Positions 53,126-63,820 are shown, numbered from the stretch's first letter. The stretch: DNA of 64,000 nucleotides from Prevotella multiformis DSM 16608 (GCF_000191065.1 NZ_GL872282.1:427167-491166); one strand, 5' to 3'. The notes: generated by a model from the sequence alone, not told the origin. A program made the numbers and translations.

Positions 53126-53513
53126 TGTTGTTTGCTACTGTTTTTAGTTACTTGTTACCGGCCGATCCTGACCATGAAAGGACTGTTCTGAAAACACCAC
53201 GCCGGACGGCCGCTGACAGGAATCCTTCCAACGTTTTGTGCCTTCTATACTCTTGTACGGCATCTTCCGCCTCTCTTTCCGCCGGACAGCCGCCATGCTC
53301 TACCAAGGGGAACAGCAGCGCCTGTCCGCCTGAAAGGCAGAAATCCATCAAAGGGAATTTCCAGAGACCGCCTGAAGCCTGTCGGGCCGGAGGCAAAGTT
53401 ACTAAAATAATCTGAACAGACGGCATTCACCGTTTCCTTTTTCCAAAAAAGTATTTCGTGTACATCCAACCTGTCAAACCCGTCCAAGGCCCTCGGATTC
53501 CGACCCTTTTCCC
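53126..53513. other. Non-coding upstream region of the GH109 gene
   Basis: About 390 bp; only short opposed frames without protein features. No exact consensus promoter was recognised for the GH109-like gene. Confidence 0.4.
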
Positions 53514-54111
53514 GGTCCTCCCGTCAAGTGCGTGGATGCTTTTCGCATAGCCTTAACAGAAGAGCCGGAGTTCATTGAAAAAACATAGTCAGGGCCGTCT
53601 TGGCTGTCTGTTCTATCATCATCCTCCGATACAAAAGCCTTTTTTATTTTAATATGCTGAAAATACAGATAAGGTTTTGAAAAGTCATTACATAATTTCA
53701 AACGGATCAGCTGCAAATACGAAGAAACACACGAAAAAGCGAGTTCGTAACCAGTAGCAAGTCAACCGGTTACAAAGCCGTTCAAAAGAGGTGCCTGATT
53801 GGACTTCAAAAGGGCGTTGGTAAGACGCTGAAAGGGCACCTGCTGCAAGTCAATCAGGCATCTTTCAGGAGCCAGAAGGGCATGTGTTGCTTTGCACTGC
53901 ATGAAAACAGTTTACAAATACCGATAATGTGGGAATAAGTCGTCTGTAGAAGACGGAAAGACGGACTGATGGACAGGCATCGCCTCAATTCGCATTTTCC
54001 GCATCTTATCTTTCTGTCTAACATCCTTTGCAAGGGCATCTGCTTCCGGACGGTCATACCCTGCCTGTGCACAGGCCTTTATTTCCAATCTATACATTGA
54101 ACGGAAGAACC
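53514..54111. repeat. Dispersed repeat copy 2 (about 600 bp, intact ends)
   Basis: Begins GGTCCTCCCGTCAAGTGCGT and ends CGGAAGAACC (54102-54111), so its ends are inverted and match the GGTTCTTCCG terminus of the ISL3-like element at 30.4 kb. It aligns with 30188-30264 and 31487-31863. A minus-strand frame near 53912-54090 contains MYRLEIKACAQAGYDRPEAD, possibly a trace of coding sequence, but no complete gene. It looks like a non-autonomous or badly decayed insertion element. Confidence 0.75.
53790..53865. repeat. GGTGCCTGATTG-family hairpin in dispersed repeat copy 2
   Basis: GGTGCCTGATTG (53790-53801) pairs with CAATCAGGCATC (53851-53862); the loop has GGGCGTTGGTAA as in copy 1. Confidence 0.75.
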
Positions 54112-54303
54112 AAGAAAAGTGTGCTGTGTACGCCCGGCCCGTCAAGCCGCACACAAGACCGCTGCCCCTCCATTTCCCGTCCAGCCGGACGGCAAGCCAT
54201 ACACGACCGGTCGGGATGCCGTCCCGGCCTTTGTCTTCGGCTGTATCGTCATGACTTGCAAAAGAATTTCCGGAAACAGGGGCAGTAATTGAAAAAAATG
54301 CCG

Positions 54304-54311
54304 TAAGTTTG
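54304..54311 (+). promoter_or_regulatory. DUF3078 gene -7 box
   Basis: TAAGTTTG, 19 nt before the ATG; weak -33. Confidence 0.5.
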
Positions 54312-54330
54312 CACCTGTTATATTCACAGC

Positions 54331-55608
54331 ATGATACAGAAACTCTTCATCACGATATTCCTGGGCATGGGACTGACCGCCGCCGCCCAAGTCCACCATC
54401 CCGCATCTGCCCATAAGGATGTACAGCCGGCGGCAGCGTGCGAGCAGGCGTACACCGACTCCATCCACGCTCTAAAGGACAGCCTGTTTTCCCGGAAGCC
54501 GCAGGGAAGAAGACCGGACAGTACGCTGCAGCGGAATGCCATGCAGCTGTTCATGCCCCTTACCTATTACGGCAGCGTGCCGGAAGGGCTGTTTACACGT
54601 GACCGGAAAGACAATCCATTCCTCGCAGAACTGATGCACCTCTATCTGTCGCGTCCCGACCTTGTCACCGGAACCGACCGCAAGATACGGATGCAGCAGG
54701 GGAGACTCGACGAGATAGAGACCCCGATCCGCCACGACGTGAAACTGGTGGAGAAGGTGACGGGACAGCCTGCCGAACCGCAGACCGCCCCGGTGGAGAT
54801 CATGGTGCTGCGCCCTAACTTCTGGACATTCCAGGGCGACTATGCCCTGCAGTTCCTGCAGAACTACGTGACAGGCAACTGGTACAAAGGGGGCGAAAGC
54901 AACTATTCGGCCCTGGCATCGCTGGTCATGCAGGCCAATTACAACAACAAGCAGAAGGTGAAGTGGGAGAACCGGCTGGAACTGAAATACGGCATGCAGA
55001 GCAGCCGTTCGGACTCGCTGCACAGCGTCAAGAGCACGGAGGATCTGATACGCCTCACGTCGAAACTGGGCCTGCAGGCGACGAAACGCTGGTATTATAC
55101 GGTGCAGCTCATCGGCAACACGCAGTTTGCCCGCTCCTACCGCTCGAACGACCCGAAGGTGTATGCCGCCTTCCTCTCGCCGCTGAACCTGAACCTCTCC
55201 CTCGGTATGGACTATGCCGTCGACTGGCTGGACCACCGCCTGAAAGGCAACTTCCACCTGGCCCCGCTGGCCTACAACATGAAGTACGCCCGTATGCTCG
55301 AGCTGTCGGACCGGCTGGGAATCGATGAAGGACGGCATTTCCTGCACGACTTCGGTTCTGAGTTCACCGTCGACCTGGAGTGGAAGCTGCTGGAACAGCT
55401 GTCATGGAAGACACGCCTCTACGGCTATTCCACCTACAAACGTTCGGAACTGGAATGGGAGAACACCTTCACGTTCCGCTTCAACCGCTACATTTCGAGC
55501 CGTATCTTCATCTACCCGCGCTTCGACGACGGCGTGCGGCGCGATGACCACCATGCCTACTGGCAGCTGAAAGAATTTGCCTCGATAGGATTCCAGTACA
55601 GCTTCTGA
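54331..55608 (+). CDS. DUF3078 family outer-membrane barrel-like protein
   Basis: A 425-aa protein with a signal peptide (cleaved after TAAA, about residue 19). The DUF3078 signature is around NFWTFQGDYALQFLQNYVTG and NWYKGGESNYSALASL, followed by alternating amphipathic strands to the C-terminal FASIGFQYSF, typical of a beta-barrel ending in Phe. Function is unknown across the family; outer-membrane location is inferred. Its N-terminal 120 residues are less conserved-looking. Confidence 0.85.
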   Translation: MIQKLFITIFLGMGLTAAAQVHHPASAHKDVQPAAACEQAYTDSIHALKDSLFSRKPQGRRPDSTLQRNAMQLFMPLTYYGSVPEGLFTRDRKDNPFLAELMHLYLSRPDLVTGTDRKIRMQQGRLDEIETPIRHDVKLVEKVTGQPAEPQTAPVEIMVLRPNFWTFQGDYALQFLQNYVTGNWYKGGESNYSALASLVMQANYNNKQKVKWENRLELKYGMQSSRSDSLHSVKSTEDLIRLTSKLGLQATKRWYYTVQLIGNTQFARSYRSNDPKVYAAFLSPLNLNLSLGMDYAVDWLDHRLKGNFHLAPLAYNMKYARMLELSDRLGIDEGRHFLHDFGSEFTVDLEWKLLEQLSWKTRLYGYSTYKRSELEWENTFTFRFNRYISSRIFIYPRFDDGVRRDDHHAYWQLKEFASIGFQYSF

Positions 55609-55671
55609 ACGCCTGCATGAAGGCTTCCGGTGCCGCACCGCCAGCGGAAAGACAATTTTCAAGGTCGCTCA

Positions 55672-55703
55672 TTAGCATTTTCCGAATTTTATAACTACCT
55701 TTG
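55672..55703 (+). promoter_or_regulatory. hflX promoter
   Basis: TTAG (55672-55675) and TACCTTTG (55696-55703), 20 nt apart, 82 nt before the hflX start. Confidence 0.6.
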
Positions 55704-55785
55704 CCATGTGGCAGTCTGCACGGACCCGGACAGGGCGAAAGCACGCTGCCGCACAGGAAGACAAGCCATAACAGAAGCATACCGA

Positions 55786-57033
55786 ATGAAAGAATTCATC
55801 CTATCTGATGTCAAGGCAGAGACCGCCGTCCTCGTCGGTCTGATCACGAAGGAGCAGGACGAAGCCAAGACAAAGGAATACCTTGACGAACTGGAGTTCC
55901 TGGCCGATACGGCCGGAGCCGTGACCGTGAAACGCTTTACACAGCGTCTGAACGGCCCGAGCGCCGTCACCTATGTCGGCAAGGGAAAACTCGAAGAGAT
56001 AAAAGAATACATCCAACAGAAAGAAGACGAGGATGATCCGGTCGGCATGGTCATCTTCGACGACGAACTTTCTGCCAAGCAGATGCGCAACATCGAGCAC
56101 GAACTCGGCGTGAAGATCCTGGACCGCACCTCGCTCATCCTCGACATATTTGCCATGCGCGCACAGACGGCCAACGCCAAGACACAGGTGGAGCTGGCGC
56201 AGTACCGCTATATGCTCCCCCGTCTGCAGCGTCTGTGGACGCACCTGGAACGACAGGGCGGCGGCTCGGGATCGGGTGGCGGAAAGGGATCGGTAGGCCT
56301 GCGCGGACCGGGCGAGACCCAGCTGGAGATGGACCGCCGCATCATCCTGCAGCGCATGTCGCTCCTGAAGCAGCGGCTGGTCGAGATTGAAAAGCAGAAG
56401 AGCACGCAGCGCAAGAACCGCGGACGGCTGATCCGGGTCGCCCTGGTGGGCTATACGAACGTGGGCAAGTCGACGACGATGAACCTGCTGGCGAAGAGCG
56501 AGGTCTTTGCCGAAAACAAACTCTTCGCCACACTGGACACGACCGTACGCAAGGTGGTCGTGGAAAACCTCCCCTTCCTGCTGGCAGACACCGTGGGATT
56601 TATCCGCAAGCTGCCGACCGATCTGGTCGATTCGTTCAAGTCGACACTCGACGAAGTACGGGAAGCCGACCTGCTGCTGCACATCGTAGACATTTCCCAT
56701 CCTGACTTTGAAGAACAGATACAGGTCGTCAACAAGACACTGGCCGACCTCGGCTGCGCCGACAAGCCGTCGATGATCGTCTTCAACAAGATTGACAACT
56801 ATCACTGGGTGGAAAAGGAAGAAGACGACCTCACGCCTGCTACGAAAGAAAACATCACGCTGGACGAACTGAAACGGACGTGGATGGCAAAGGAGCATGA
56901 CAACTGCCTGTTCATTTCCGCCAAGAAAAAGGAGAATATCGACGAGTTCAGGGAGGTGCTCTACAAGAAAGTGCGCGAGCTGCACGTCCAGAAATATCCC
57001 TACAACGATTTCCTCTATAACATAGAGGAGTAG
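55786..57033 (+). CDS. hflX: GTPase HflX
   Basis: A 415-aa ribosome-associated GTPase that splits stalled or hibernating ribosomes. The N-terminal HflX domain has YVGKGKLEEIK and DRTSLILDIFAMRAQT; the linker contains GSVGLRGPGETQLEMDRR; G1 is GYTNVGKST (222-230), G2 lies around LFATLDTT, G3 DTVGF and G4 NKID. The start is 55786 (MKEFILSDV); the 52 upstream in-frame codons contain the promoter. Next gene DUF4954 starts 63 nt downstream of its stop. Confidence 0.95.
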   Translation: MKEFILSDVKAETAVLVGLITKEQDEAKTKEYLDELEFLADTAGAVTVKRFTQRLNGPSAVTYVGKGKLEEIKEYIQQKEDEDDPVGMVIFDDELSAKQMRNIEHELGVKILDRTSLILDIFAMRAQTANAKTQVELAQYRYMLPRLQRLWTHLERQGGGSGSGGGKGSVGLRGPGETQLEMDRRIILQRMSLLKQRLVEIEKQKSTQRKNRGRLIRVALVGYTNVGKSTTMNLLAKSEVFAENKLFATLDTTVRKVVVENLPFLLADTVGFIRKLPTDLVDSFKSTLDEVREADLLLHIVDISHPDFEEQIQVVNKTLADLGCADKPSMIVFNKIDNYHWVEKEEDDLTPATKENITLDELKRTWMAKEHDNCLFISAKKKENIDEFREVLYKKVRELHVQKYPYNDFLYNIEE

Positions 57034-57096
57034 AAACGACGGGACAGCTCATTCCCTATGCTCACCCATCTGTCAGGACAATTAAAGAAAAGAAGT

Positions 57097-58950
57097 ATGC
57101 AATACCGTTCCCTTACCTTTGAAGAGATAGAGACACTGGAGAAGAACAGCTGCTGGGCTGAAGACTGGAACCGGGTGGAGGTTTCCGAAGACGGATTCCA
57201 GGCGAAGTTCTTCCACCGGGTCATGTTCTACGGCGACATCCGGCTGGGCTGCTGCCAGAAGAATGTCGAGATTACCAAGGACTTCTTCAAGCATTCCGGC
57301 ATCAACGACGCCACCCTGCGCAATGTGACCGTGGGCAATGACTGCCTGATAGAAAAGGTGGGGAACTATATCAACAACTACACCATCGGCGACGACTGCC
57401 TCATCTCCAACATCTCCGTCATGGAGACGACGGAAGGAGCGAGCTACGGTGAGGGCAACCTGATCTCGGTACTGAACGAGGTGGGCGACGGCAACGTGAT
57501 TCTCTTCCACGACCTCAACAGCCAGTTCGCCGCCTTCATGGTGAAACACTTCAACGACAAAGACCTCAAGAACGCCATTCGCCGGCTGGTGTCGGAGGAG
57601 ATCGCCCGCACCAATCCCGAGCGCGGGACGATCGGCAACAACGTGAAGATCGTCAACACGAAGGAGATCACGAACACCGTCATACAGGACGACTGCGAGA
57701 TTTCCGGGGCCAGCCGGCTGAGCGACTGCACCATCCTGAGCTCCGAGAACGCCAGCGTCTACATCGGGACGGGCGTCATCTGCGAGAACTCCATCATCTC
57801 TGACGGGTCGAGCATCGTGAACAGCGTGAAGATGCAGGACTGCTTCGTGGGCGAAGCCTGTCAGATAGCCAACGGCTTCACGGCATCACAGAGCGTATTC
57901 TTCGCCAATTCGTTCATGGCGAACGGGGAAGCCTGCGCGGCCTTCTGCGGTCCGTTCTGCGCCTCCCATCACAAGAGTTCGCTGCTTATCGGCGGTATGT
58001 TCTCTTTCTACAATGCAGGATCGGGGACCAATTTCTCCAACCATGCTTACAAGATGGGGCCGATGCACTGGGGCATACTGGAGCGCGGCACGAAGACGGC
58101 AAGCGGAAGCTATCTGCTCATGCCGGCGACCATCGGTACATTCTCCGTGTGCTTCGGCAAGCTGATGCACCATCCCAACACCACCGCGCTGCCCTTCTCC
58201 TACCTCATCGCCGAGGCCGACAAGATGTTCCTCGTGCCAGGCAGGAACATCACCACCGTCGGTCTTTACCGTGACATACGGAAGTGGCCGAAGAGGGATA
58301 TGCGCCCGCAGCAGTCGCAGAAGAGCATTGTCAACTTCGACTGGCTGTCGCCTTTCTCCGTCGGCGAGATTCTCCGGGGAAAGAAGATACTTGAGAATCT
58401 GAGGCAGGCAAGCGGCGACAACGTCTCGTCGTACAACTACCACGAGTACGTCATCAACGCCAGCAGCCTGCGCAAGGGCATCAAATACTACGACATCGCA
58501 CTGCGCATCTACATGGGAGCCGTACTCAAGCGGGCACACAAGCGGGGCTTCTTCGGCAAGCCGGAGACCGAAACAGGCACCGGAAGATGGGACGACCTGT
58601 CAGGGCTTCTGCTCCCCGTATCGGAGGAGCAGCGGCTGATCGACGACATCAAGAACGGCAGCCTGGAGACGATTCAGGAGGTGATCGACCGCTTCTGCGA
58701 GATCAACGACAACTACCGGGTTTACCAGTGGGCGTGGACCTACCGCCTGATTCTGGAGTACTACGGCATCACGGAGATTACCGATGAAGATGATGCACGC
58801 ATCAAAAACGACTACATCGAGGCACGAAGAGCCTGGATCGCGGAGATCAGGAAGGATGCAGAGAAGGAATACGAGATGGGCGACGTGGACCGGGAAGTCT
58901 TCGAGTCGTTCGTCAACAGCCTCGACCACGAGATCGACTTTGAGAACTGA
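57097..58950 (+). CDS. DUF4954 protein with left-handed beta-helix
   Basis: A 617-aa cytoplasmic protein. Residues about 60-370 contain hexapeptide-like repeats (VTVGNDCLIEKVGNYINNYT, IGDDCLISNISV, ASVYIGTGVICENSIISDGS), implying a left-handed beta-helix as in sugar-nucleotide acyl- or uridylyltransferases. The C-terminal third is helical (ARRAWIAEIRKDAEKEYEMG). The family is annotated DUF4954 and is common in Bacteroidota; no catalytic activity is established. Start 57097 (MQYRSLTFEEI) is preferred to 13 codons upstream. It lies between hflX and an M16 peptidase. Confidence 0.85.
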   Translation: MQYRSLTFEEIETLEKNSCWAEDWNRVEVSEDGFQAKFFHRVMFYGDIRLGCCQKNVEITKDFFKHSGINDATLRNVTVGNDCLIEKVGNYINNYTIGDDCLISNISVMETTEGASYGEGNLISVLNEVGDGNVILFHDLNSQFAAFMVKHFNDKDLKNAIRRLVSEEIARTNPERGTIGNNVKIVNTKEITNTVIQDDCEISGASRLSDCTILSSENASVYIGTGVICENSIISDGSSIVNSVKMQDCFVGEACQIANGFTASQSVFFANSFMANGEACAAFCGPFCASHHKSSLLIGGMFSFYNAGSGTNFSNHAYKMGPMHWGILERGTKTASGSYLLMPATIGTFSVCFGKLMHHPNTTALPFSYLIAEADKMFLVPGRNITTVGLYRDIRKWPKRDMRPQQSQKSIVNFDWLSPFSVGEILRGKKILENLRQASGDNVSSYNYHEYVINASSLRKGIKYYDIALRIYMGAVLKRAHKRGFFGKPETETGTGRWDDLSGLLLPVSEEQRLIDDIKNGSLETIQEVIDRFCEINDNYRVYQWAWTYRLILEYYGITEITDEDDARIKNDYIEARRAWIAEIRKDAEKEYEMGDVDREVFESFVNSLDHEIDFEN

Positions 58951-58987
58951 CAAATCACCTTTATATATTGTATAAAACAACTGACTT

Positions 58988-61918
58988 ATGAAAAAACATT
59001 CCATTCACCCTACCCTCCTGAAGGGACTTCTCCTGGGAGCCGTGCTCCTGCTGGCCGCCCTGACCGCACAGGCACAGCGTTACAGCTATGAAAGCGTACC
59101 GGGCGACCCGATGCAGACACGTATCTATACCCTGAAGAACGGACTGAAAATCTATCTGTCTGTCAACAAAGAGAAACCACGCATACAGACGTACATCGCC
59201 GTACGGACCGGTTCGCGCAACGACCCGAAGGAGACTACGGGACTGGCACACTACCTCGAGCATCTTATGTTCAAGGGCACGACACACTTCGGCACGTCGG
59301 ATGCCGAGGCGGAGCGTCCCTACCTTGATTCCATCGAGGCACGCTTCGAGCAGTACCGGCGCATCACCGACCCCAAGGCGCGCAAGCAGTGGTATCACCA
59401 GATCGACTCCATCTCCCAGCTGGCAGCCCGCTACAACATCCCCAACGAATACGACAAGATGATGACGGCCATCGGAAGCGAGGGCACGAACGCCTATACC
59501 AGCAACGATGTCACCTGTTATGTGGAGAACATCCCGTCCAACGAAATAGACACATGGGCGAAGGTACAGGGCGACCGCTTCCAGAACATGGTCATCCGCG
59601 GCTTCCACACCGAACTGGAGGCCGTGTACGAGGAGTACAACATCAGCCTCTCCAGCGATTGGCGCAAGATGTATGCGGCTCTGTTTGCCAAGCTCTTCCC
59701 CATGCACCCCTACGGAACACAGACGACCCTCGGGCGGGGAGAACACCTGAAGAACCCTTCCATCGTCAACATCAAGAACTATTTCCACAAGTACTACGTC
59801 CCCAACAACATTGCCATCTGCATGTCGGGCGACCTCGATCCCGACGAGACAGTAGCCGTCATCGACAAGTATTTCGGCAGCTGGAAACCCAGCGCACACA
59901 TTGATGTGCCGCAGTATGCCGCCCAGCCGGCCATCACCGCACCCATCGACACGACGGTCATCGGAAAGGAAGCCCCGATGTTCTTCATGGGATGGCGCGC
60001 CGAGGCTGCAAACTCCCAGCAGATCGACACGCTCGAGGTAATCGCACAGCTGCTGTCCAACGGACGGGCGGGTCTCTTCGACCTGGACCTCAGCCAGAAG
60101 ATGAAAGTACAGAACATCGGAGCGGGCGTGACCGACATGACCGACTATTCCGTCTTCTACCTCTACGGACAGTCAAAGGCGGGGCAGACCCTGCCGGAGG
60201 TACGCAGCCTCGCACTGGCCGAGATAGAGAAACTGAAGAAAGGACAGTTCTCAGACGACCTGCTGCCCTCCATCATCAACAACTACAAACGCTACTATTA
60301 CACACAGCTCGACAACAACCAGTTCCGCGCCAACCAGTTCGTGGACGCTTTCATCAACCACAAGGACTGGAAGCGGGAAGTGGAGAAGATCGGACGTATC
60401 TCGAAGCTGACCAAGGCGGACGTGGTAAGCTATGCCAGGAAGTTCTTCGGCAACGACTTTGCCTGCGTCTACAAGGAACAGGGCAACGACACGACAATCA
60501 AAAAGGTGGAAAAGCCTTCCATCACACCTATCCCTACCAACAACGACAAGCACAGTGCGTTCCTGGAAGAAATCGTGAACACGAAGACAACACCTATCCA
60601 GCCGCAGTTCGTCGACTACAAGCGTGATCTGACCAAGGCCGTGACGAAAAAGGGTCTGCCCGTGCTCTACAAGCAGGACACGACGAACGACCTCTTCACG
60701 CTGTGTTTCGTCCTTCCGTTCGGTGACGAGCATGATCCGAAACTCAACTATGCCGCCGGCTATCTCGACTATTTAGGGACGGACAAGCTGACCAACGAAC
60801 AGATCAAGCAGCAGTTCTACAAGCTGGCGTGCGACTACAGCATCAGCGAGAGGAACGAACGTACGTACATCACGCTGAACGGTCTGAACTCCAACCTGCC
60901 GCAGGCACTCGCCCTGCTGAACGACCTGATCGGCAATGCCAAGGCGGACAGGCAGGCATACGGCCTCTATGTAGAACAGATACTGAAAACCCGCAGCGAC
61001 AACAAGGCCAACCAGCAGGCCAACTTCTCCGCACTCAGGAACTATGCGACCTACGGAACCTACAACCCGACACGCAACATCCTCAGCGAACAGGCCTTGA
61101 AGGCGATGAACCCACAGGAGCTGCTTACGATGCTGAAAAGTCTGAAGAACTACAAAATGACAGTTCTCTACTACGGACCGTCAAGCCTGAAAGACATCGA
61201 CCAGCTCGTCACGAAGACCGTCCGGTCGCCGAAGACATTCGCCGCAGTCCCTGCACAGAAACGCTACGTGGAACAGACGACACCAAAGAACGAGGTCGTC
61301 ATCGCACCTTACGATGCCAAGAACATCTACATGGTACAGCTCCACAACGAGAATCAGGAATGGTCGGCCGACCGCGCCCCCGTCATCGCACTCTTCAACG
61401 AGTACTTCGGCGGCAGCATGAACGCCATCGTCTTCCAGGAGCTGCGCGAAGCACGCGGACTGGCCTATTCGGCCTTTGCACGGTATGACGAGCCTTACCG
61501 GCTGGGCGACAAGGAGAGCTTCTACACCTACATCATCACGCAGAACGACAAGATGATGGACTGTGTACACGAGTTCAACAAACTACTCAACGATATGCCG
61601 GTACGTCAGGCCGGCTTCGACCTCGCCAAGCAGAGCCTGATGAAGAGCCTGGCCTCCGCACGTACAACGAAATACGGCATCCTTACGTCTTATCTCGCAG
61701 CACAGCGGCTGGGACTCGACTGCTCGCTGAACGAGAAGATCTACAAGGCTCTGCCGGCTCTGCAGCTGAAGGACATCATCGACTTCGAGAAGACGTACAT
61801 TGCCGACAAACCTTACAAGTACATCATCCTCGGCGACGAGAAGGAGCTGGACATGAAGGCGTTGGAGAAAATCGCTCCGATCAAGCGGGTGACGACAGAG
61901 GAAATCTTCGGCTATTGA
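58988..61918 (+). CDS. M16 family zinc metallopeptidase
   Basis: A 976-aa exported protease with a signal peptide (cleaved after AQAQ, about residue 29). It has the pitrilysin arrangement of four alpha/beta domains in two halves: the N-terminal half carries the inverted zinc motif HYLEH (His88, Glu91, His92) with the distal ligand in ELEAVYEEYN, while the C-terminal half lacks the motif, as usual. A segment near FQELREARGLAYSAFARYDE is the conserved R/Y region of the inactive half. Substrate unknown; periplasmic peptide degradation is likely. It starts 37 nt after the DUF4954 gene. Confidence 0.93.
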   Translation: MKKHSIHPTLLKGLLLGAVLLLAALTAQAQRYSYESVPGDPMQTRIYTLKNGLKIYLSVNKEKPRIQTYIAVRTGSRNDPKETTGLAHYLEHLMFKGTTHFGTSDAEAERPYLDSIEARFEQYRRITDPKARKQWYHQIDSISQLAARYNIPNEYDKMMTAIGSEGTNAYTSNDVTCYVENIPSNEIDTWAKVQGDRFQNMVIRGFHTELEAVYEEYNISLSSDWRKMYAALFAKLFPMHPYGTQTTLGRGEHLKNPSIVNIKNYFHKYYVPNNIAICMSGDLDPDETVAVIDKYFGSWKPSAHIDVPQYAAQPAITAPIDTTVIGKEAPMFFMGWRAEAANSQQIDTLEVIAQLLSNGRAGLFDLDLSQKMKVQNIGAGVTDMTDYSVFYLYGQSKAGQTLPEVRSLALAEIEKLKKGQFSDDLLPSIINNYKRYYYTQLDNNQFRANQFVDAFINHKDWKREVEKIGRISKLTKADVVSYARKFFGNDFACVYKEQGNDTTIKKVEKPSITPIPTNNDKHSAFLEEIVNTKTTPIQPQFVDYKRDLTKAVTKKGLPVLYKQDTTNDLFTLCFVLPFGDEHDPKLNYAAGYLDYLGTDKLTNEQIKQQFYKLACDYSISERNERTYITLNGLNSNLPQALALLNDLIGNAKADRQAYGLYVEQILKTRSDNKANQQANFSALRNYATYGTYNPTRNILSEQALKAMNPQELLTMLKSLKNYKMTVLYYGPSSLKDIDQLVTKTVRSPKTFAAVPAQKRYVEQTTPKNEVVIAPYDAKNIYMVQLHNENQEWSADRAPVIALFNEYFGGSMNAIVFQELREARGLAYSAFARYDEPYRLGDKESFYTYIITQNDKMMDCVHEFNKLLNDMPVRQAGFDLAKQSLMKSLASARTTKYGILTSYLAAQRLGLDCSLNEKIYKALPALQLKDIIDFEKTYIADKPYKYIILGDEKELDMKALEKIAPIKRVTTEEIFGY

Positions 61919-61959
61919 GGAATCCCACCCTCTTGACCGCTCAGAAAACACACATCTAT

Positions 61960-61979
61960 CCCCTCCCGGCAGGGAGGGG
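61960..61979 (+). terminator. GC-rich hairpin after the M16 gene
   Basis: CCCCTCCC and GGGAGGGG pair around GGCA. No T-tract follows, so it may be a stabilising 3' hairpin rather than a full terminator. Confidence 0.5.
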
Positions 61980-62094
61980 GTATCTGGCGAAAACATACAA
62001 AAACATCATATAACAAACAGATAACCCCGAGCGGAGCTGTATCAGAGAAGCCGACGGTACTTTGACACCTCCTCTGACGGGCAAACAAAACATT

Positions 62095-63741
62095 ATGGCT
62101 GAATTCAAATACGCCCCAATGTTCCAATTGGGCAAGGATGACACCGAATACCGGCTGGTATCAAAGGAAGGTATCAGCACCGGTGAGTTTGAAGGTAAAG
62201 AGATTCTCAAGGTCAGTAAGGAGGCACTCACCCTGCTGGCACAGGAGGCTTTCCACGACTGCGAGTTCATGCTCCGCCGTGCGCACAACGAGCAGGTCGC
62301 GAAAATCCTGACCGACCCGGAGGCATCAGAGAACGACAAGTACGTCGCCCTGCAGTTCCTCCGCAATGCCGAGACGGCCGTGAAGGGCATACTGCCTTTC
62401 TGCCAGGACACGGGTACCGCCATCATCCATGGTGAGAAAGGACAGCAGGTATGGACCGGGTTTGAAGATGAGGAGGCACTCTCAAGGGGCGTGTTCAACA
62501 CCTTCACCGAGGAGAACCTCCGCTACTCTCAGAATGCTCCGCTCAATATGTACGACGAGGTGAACACCAAGTGCAACCTCCCGGCACAGATCGACATCGA
62601 GGCTGTCGAGGGTGCGGAGTACCGCTTCGTCATGGTCGCCAAGGGCGGCGGTTCCGCCAACAAGACCTACTTCTACCCCATGACCAAGGCCACCATCCAG
62701 AACGAGGGCACGCTCATCCCGTTCCTCGTTGAGAAGATGAAGAGCCTCGGAACGGCAGCCTGTCCTCCTTACCACATCTGCTTCGTCATCGGCGGTACTT
62801 CCGCAGAGAAGAACCTCCTCACTGTAAAGCTCGGCAGCATCAAGTATTACGACAGCCTTCCCACTACCGGCGACGAGACAGGCCGCGCCTTCCGCGACAC
62901 CGACCTGGAAGCCAAGCTGCTCGTTGAGGCGCATAAGATCGGGCTCGGCGCACAGTTCGGCGGCAAGTATCTTGCCCACGACATCCGTGTCATCCGCCTG
63001 CCCCGCCACGGTGCCAGCTGTCCCATCGGCATGGGTGTCAGCTGCTCTGCCGACCGCAACATCAAGGCGAAGATCAACAAAGAGGGTATCTGGCTCGAGA
63101 AGATGGACACCAACCCGGGCGAACTGATTCCGGAGGAATACCGCAGGCCGGGCGAAGGAAGCAAGGGGATTGAGATCGACCTCGACAAGGGCATCGATGC
63201 CGTCCGGGCTGAACTGACGAAATATCCCGTCTCGACACGTGTCAATCTTAAGGGAACCATCATCGTCGCCCGCGACATTGCCCACGCCAAGCTCAAGGCA
63301 CGGCTGGATGCCGGCGAGGATCTGCCGCAGTACTTCAAGGATCATCCCATCCTCTATGCCGGACCAGCCAAGACACCGAAGGGCTACCCATGCGGTTCGA
63401 TGGGGCCGACTACGGCCAACCGCATGGATCCGTATGTCGACGAGTTCCAGGACCACGGCGGCTCGCTCGTCATGATTGCCAAGGGCAACCGCACGCAGAC
63501 TGTTACGGACGCCTGCAAGAAACACGGCGGCTTCTATCTCGGCACCATCGGCGGTGTCGCAGCCGTACTGTCACAGAGCAGCATCAAGAGCATTGAGTGC
63601 GTGGAATACCCCGAACTGGGCATGGAAGCCATCTGGAAGATTACCGTGGAGGACTTCCCGGCATTCATCCTCGTAGACGACAAAGGGCACGACTTCTTCA
63701 AGGAACTGAAGCCGTGGACGGCCTGCAGCTGCGGAAAATAG
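62095..63741 (+). CDS. fumA: Class I (iron-sulfur) fumarate hydratase
   Basis: A 548-aa [4Fe-4S] fumarase converting fumarate and malate. N-terminal alpha and C-terminal beta domains are fused; the cluster cysteines Cys103 (PFCQDTGT), Cys223 (TAACPPYH) and Cys317 (GVSCSADRN) match Cys105, Cys224 and Cys318 of E. coli FumA. The C-terminal part contains [20 protein letters not shown]. The start at 62095 (MAEFKYAP) gives the usual N-terminus. In succinate-forming anaerobes this enzyme works toward fumarate for the reductive branch. It is followed by a strong terminator. Confidence 0.96.
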   Translation: MAEFKYAPMFQLGKDDTEYRLVSKEGISTGEFEGKEILKVSKEALTLLAQEAFHDCEFMLRRAHNEQVAKILTDPEASENDKYVALQFLRNAETAVKGILPFCQDTGTAIIHGEKGQQVWTGFEDEEALSRGVFNTFTEENLRYSQNAPLNMYDEVNTKCNLPAQIDIEAVEGAEYRFVMVAKGGGSANKTYFYPMTKATIQNEGTLIPFLVEKMKSLGTAACPPYHICFVIGGTSAEKNLLTVKLGSIKYYDSLPTTGDETGRAFRDTDLEAKLLVEAHKIGLGAQFGGKYLAHDIRVIRLPRHGASCPIGMGVSCSADRNIKAKINKEGIWLEKMDTNPGELIPEEYRRPGEGSKGIEIDLDKGIDAVRAELTKYPVSTRVNLKGTIIVARDIAHAKLKARLDAGEDLPQYFKDHPILYAGPAKTPKGYPCGSMGPTTANRMDPYVDEFQDHGGSLVMIAKGNRTQTVTDACKKHGGFYLGTIGGVAAVLSQSSIKSIECVEYPELGMEAIWKITVEDFPAFILVDDKGHDFFKELKPWTACSCGK

Positions 63742-63774
63742 AACGCTCTCTCTCTGCTGACGGCAGGGTACAGG

Positions 63775-63820
63775 AAAGCGGCATGAAGACATCGCCCGAG
63801 GCGTGTCTCATGCCGCTTTT
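63775..63820 (+). terminator. fumA terminator
   Basis: AAAGCGGCATGA pairs with TCATGCCGCTTT, extended by partial complementarity inside, then TTTT. Confidence 0.9.

Noticed and set aside
53912..54154. Minus-strand small protein in dispersed repeat copy 2
   Set aside because: Its C-terminal part is shared with copy 1, but another frame is equally open in both, so DNA-level conservation explains it without coding.
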